DNA of 64,000 nt, from the NCBI GenBank assembly GCA_963708245.1, contig OY970201.1, positions 2,728,001-2,792,000 of the forward strand, in the 5' to 3' direction. The notes below the pieces were generated by a model. The model searched no databases and was not told the DNA's origin. It saw only the letters and a program-made list of their open reading frames with translations. The stretch is from CAVYXK01 sp963708245. Lineage in GTDB: Bacteria > Pseudomonadota > Alphaproteobacteria > Acetobacterales > Acetobacteraceae. Positions 61,514-64,000 of this stretch are shown here, piece after piece; the stretch's first letter is position 1; each line of letters begins with the position of its first letter. The position numbers and the translations under genes were made by a program.

Positions 61514-62142
61514 ATAGTCGTGAACTCCGGTGTGCCGCCGGAGCGCGCCGCACCTGGGACGGGGTGCGCGCGGCGGGGCGGCCGAACAAGTGGATGAGGT
61601 AAGGACCGTCCGTCGGCCAGAAAAGCACGCCCGGTAGGCCGCCGGACGGGATCGATTCCCGTTCGGCCCTTGGCCAATTGCGGGCTGTGGCTGACGTTGA
61701 GGCGGTCATTGGTCCGATTTCTAGGTCCTTGGGTATCAGTCTGGGCAGGCGAGCCCGTGTCCCGGCGCGGAACGCGGTCCCATTCGGCAATCCAAATGTC
61801 GGCGCGCAAGCGCGGCCGACCCAGCGCGCGAGCCGCGCGCGGCGCGGACGACGGCAGTGCCCAGTGGCGGCGCGGACCCATTGACAGACCAACCTGACCC
61901 GGGCACCCAACCCGGGACATACGGGGTCTCCGCGTTCGCCGGCTGGGCCGGAAGACCGCACAGAGCGGCGGTTCCCGGGACGCGTCGCCGGAGCGATCCC
62001 GACCATGAAGCAAAACCACGCGCGCCGCAAGGCGCGAACCGCGTGTCCCGGCGCAAGCACGGGAAAACAGCGACAGTCCCGCGCCGCCTTGCGAGTCCGA
62101 AAATGGCGAGAGCGGAGCCTGGAACCCTGCCATTATGCACGC
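61514..62142. other. divergent intergenic region with rne leader
   Basis: About 630 bp between the starts of rne and ada-alkA. RNase E mRNAs usually have long, autoregulatory 5' leaders. Long frames cross on both strands, but their Arg/Ala/Gly-rich translations and lack of ribosome sites argue against a gene. Confidence 0.45.
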
Positions 62143-63657
62143 ATGCATCTGGACCGCGAGGCCTGCTACCGGGCGCTTTTGACGCGCGACGCGCGGTTCG
62201 ACGGACGGTTCTTCATCGCCGTCCGGACTACGGGAATCTATTGCCGACCGATCTGTCCGGCGCGGGCGCCGAAGCTCGAGAACATCATCTTCATGCCGAG
62301 CGCGGCGGCCGCGCAGGAGGCCGGCTTCCGCCCCTGTCTGCGCTGCCGGCCGGAGACCTCACCGGATCTCGCGGCTTGGAACGGGACCTCGAGCACGGTG
62401 TCCCGTGCGCTGGCACTGATCGCGGCCGGCGCGCTGGACGAGGATGACGTGGACGGGCTGGCGGCGCGGCTTGGCATGGGAGAGCGGCAGCTCCGTCGGT
62501 TGTTCCAGAAACATCTCGGTGCCTCGCCGAAGGCGGTGGCGCAAACCAGGCGCTCTTTGTTTGCCAAGCAGTTGATCACCGACACCCGGCTTCCTCTGGC
62601 CGAAGTCGCCTTGGCGGCCGGTTTCGGGAGCGTCCGTCGCTTCAACGACACGTTCCGGAAGCTGTATGGGCGCACGCCCCGCTCCCTCCGGCGCGGCGAC
62701 GCCACGACGGCAGCAGCCGACTCCGCCGTGACACTGACCCTCCCCTACAAGCCGCCATACGACTGGTCCGCCATGGTGGGCTTCCTGGCGCCGAGGGCTA
62801 TACCCGGCGTCGAGCATGTGCGGCCTGATGTCTACGCGCGGACAATTTCCCTCAGGGGCTCGCACGGAACGATTGCAGTCCGGCCGGCGGACCCGCGGCG
62901 AGATGCGCATGCTCTCGTCGCCACGATCCGCTTCCCCGTCATCACGGCGCTGCCGGCGATCGTCGAACGCATCCGGCGCATTTTCGATCTGGGCGCGGAC
63001 CCGGCCATCGTCGCGGAGCATCTTTCCGCGGATCCGCGGCTCGCGCCGCTGGTTGCCGCGCGGCCGGGTCTGCGGGTCCCCGGCGCCTGGGACGGCTTCG
63101 AGCTAGCGATACGGGGCATCCTCGGCCAGCAGATCTCGGTCGCCGCCGCCACTCGCCTCGCCGGCAAGCTTGTCGCCGCCTATGGCATTCCGCTTCCGTT
63201 GCCGGACGGACCGGATGTGCCGGGTCTCCGATACGCGTTTCCCTCCCCGGACCGGGTCATCGGCACCGACCCGGCGGCGGCGCTCGGCATGCCCGGCGCG
63301 CGCGCCAAGGCGATTCTGTCGCTGGCTGCCGCGGCCATGGCGGATCGGCGGCTGTTCGAGCCGGGCCCGAGTCTTGAAGCTGCGATCGAGCGGCTCCGGG
63401 CTCTCCCCGGCATCGGCGAATGGACCGCCCAGTACATTGCCATGCGCGCATTGCGCGAACCCGACGCCTTCCCGGCTGCCGATATCGGACTGCTGCGGGC
63501 GTCGGCCACCGGCCAGGGACGGCCGACACCAGCGGAGCTGCTGATCCGTGCTGCCGCGTGGCGCCCATGGCGGGCCTATGCCGCTCTGCACCTCTGGACG
63601 GCGGGTGCGGCCACGCCCGGCCCTGCGAAGGAGAGGCCCCTTGAAGCTGCTGCTTAG
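62143..63657 (+). CDS. Ada-type methylphosphotriester domain/AraC/AlkA fusion DNA repair regulator
   Basis: 504 residues from ATG 62143 (family start MHLDREACYRALLTRD). Residues 1-75: Ada zinc domain with C34, C38, C65 and C68 (YCRPICPAR, PCLRCRP), Cys34 being the methyl acceptor. Residues about 80-180: AraC helix-turn-helix pair. Residues about 195-495: AlkA 3-methyladenine glycosylase with the helix-hairpin-helix LPGIGEWTAQYIAMRAL and catalytic Asp in FPAADIGL. It combines sensing of alkylation with base excision. The next gene overlaps its 3' end. Confidence 0.93.
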   Translation: MHLDREACYRALLTRDARFDGRFFIAVRTTGIYCRPICPARAPKLENIIFMPSAAAAQEAGFRPCLRCRPETSPDLAAWNGTSSTVSRALALIAAGALDEDDVDGLAARLGMGERQLRRLFQKHLGASPKAVAQTRRSLFAKQLITDTRLPLAEVALAAGFGSVRRFNDTFRKLYGRTPRSLRRGDATTAAADSAVTLTLPYKPPYDWSAMVGFLAPRAIPGVEHVRPDVYARTISLRGSHGTIAVRPADPRRDAHALVATIRFPVITALPAIVERIRRIFDLGADPAIVAEHLSADPRLAPLVAARPGLRVPGAWDGFELAIRGILGQQISVAAATRLAGKLVAAYGIPLPLPDGPDVPGLRYAFPSPDRVIGTDPAAALGMPGARAKAILSLAAAAMADRRLFEPGPSLEAAIERLRALPGIGEWTAQYIAMRALREPDAFPAADIGLLRASATGQGRPTPAELLIRAAAWRPWRAYAALHLWTAGAATPGPAKERPLEAAA

Positions 63658-64000
63658 CCGCGTCCCGTCTCCGATCGGGACGATACTGCTCGTCACTGAC
63701 GGAGCAGCTCCGTGCGCGCTCGAATTCCTGGAGCACGAACCGCGCCTGCGCCGTTCACTCCGACTACAGTACGGTTCGTACACGCTGACCCCGAACCGAG
63801 AGGCCGGCGAGCCCGGCAGGCGCATTGAGGCCTATTTCGAAGGAGACATGGCTGCGCTGGACCAGCTTCCGGTTCGTCCCGGCGGCACGGAGTTCCAGCG
63901 TCTGGTCTGGGCGGCGCTGCGTCTGATCCCGCCCGGTACGACCACGACTTACGGCCAACTGGCTGCGCGGATCGGCAGGGCGAAAGCGAGTCGAGCAGTA
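63641..64000 (+). CDS. methylated-DNA-[protein]-cysteine S-methyltransferase, 3' end outside window
   Basis: Starts at TTG 63641 (GAAGGAGAGG 5 bp upstream), overlapping the Ada-AlkA stop by 17 bp in another frame. The first 120 residues match Ogt/MGMT proteins: SRVPSPIGTILLVTD (N-terminal ribonuclease-like domain), GGTEFQRLVWAALRLIPPGTTTTYGQLAARIG (DNA-binding helix). The active-site PCHRV lies beyond the window. It repairs O6-alkylguanine and is coupled to Ada-AlkA in an adaptive-response operon. Confidence 0.9.
   Translation, partial: MKLLLSRVPSPIGTILLVTDGAAPCALEFLEHEPRLRRSLRLQYGSYTLTPNREAGEPGRRIEAYFEGDMAALDQLPVRPGGTEFQRLVWAALRLIPPGTTTTYGQLAARIGRAKASRAV

Noticed and set aside
61510..62148. 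Minus-strand frames of 134-212 codons upstream of rne
   Set aside because: Low-complexity Arg/Ala/Gly translations without start signals; more consistent with GC-rich non-coding leader.
1..64000. CRISPR arrays and rRNA genes
   Set aside because: No regularly spaced direct repeats of 24-40 bp and no rRNA-like conserved segments were seen anywhere.

Overview
The window is GC-rich chromosomal DNA of an alphaproteobacterium, most likely from or near the Acetobacteraceae. The evidence is the RNase E with a large acidic insert in its S1 domain, the His-Xaa-Ser (Hxs) peptide system, IS1031-group insertion sequences, small CxxC proteins and GGAGG-type ribosome sites. This is inference from family content, not a placement by marker genes. 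The window divides into a mobile, heavily rearranged left and middle part (about 1-49,000) and an ordinary housekeeping right part (about 49,300-64,000).

1-6,024: two small genes, the second hit near its stop codon by a 5,054-bp transposon (955-6008) bounded by 11-bp inverted ends and an 8-bp target duplication. The transposon carries an IS1-type DDE transposase translationally coupled to a DNA methyltransferase-endonuclease fusion, a tRNA-like gene, and a gene of unknown function that is itself split by an IS1031-group IS5 element. 6,096-9,830: a small CxxC gene and a complete hxsA-hxsD-hxsB-hxsC cluster for a radical-SAM-modified peptide. 9,831-14,105: decayed DNA with an RNase HI remnant, then an ATP-grasp protein and an unusual double-domain Nfu protein.

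14,106-27,126: two damaged copies of an ATP-dependent DNA ligase in direct orientation flank about 11 kb. That segment holds a GH17-like glucanase, a run of tiny overlapping genes, and a sugar-acid catabolic cluster: hydroxyacid dehydrogenase, idonate-type dehydrogenase, MFS transporter, gluconate 5-dehydrogenase-like SDR, enolase-superfamily dehydratase, and a divergent GntR regulator with a palindromic operator candidate. 27,142-47,044: a mobile and defence island with IS630, IS1595, truncated IS110, IS5 and IS3 elements, a serine-recombinase remnant, and the wreck of a PglW-like NERD-kinase. It also carries GIY-YIG-like and HEPN proteins and a four-gene operon (m4C-type methyltransferase, GHKL/MORC-like ATPase, superfamily 2 helicase, PD-(D/E)XK-like protein). 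The helicase of that operon is split by a second copy of the same IS5 element. Removing the IS and one 3-bp target copy restores the helicase frame exactly.

47,045-49,085: integrase scraps and a truncated chemotaxis receptor. 49,298-64,000: aldose 1-epimerase, the dTDP-rhamnose genes rmlB-rmlA-rmlC, a marR-emrA-emrB efflux operon with a palindromic operator candidate, an aldo/keto reductase, a DDN-type nitroreductase-like protein, RNase E, and an Ada-AlkA fusion followed by an alkylguanine methyltransferase cut by the window end.

Three DNA insertions (the 5-kb transposon and both IS5 copies) were resolved to the base because the interrupted reading frame or target duplication can be reconstructed. 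No CRISPR array and no rRNA gene were seen.
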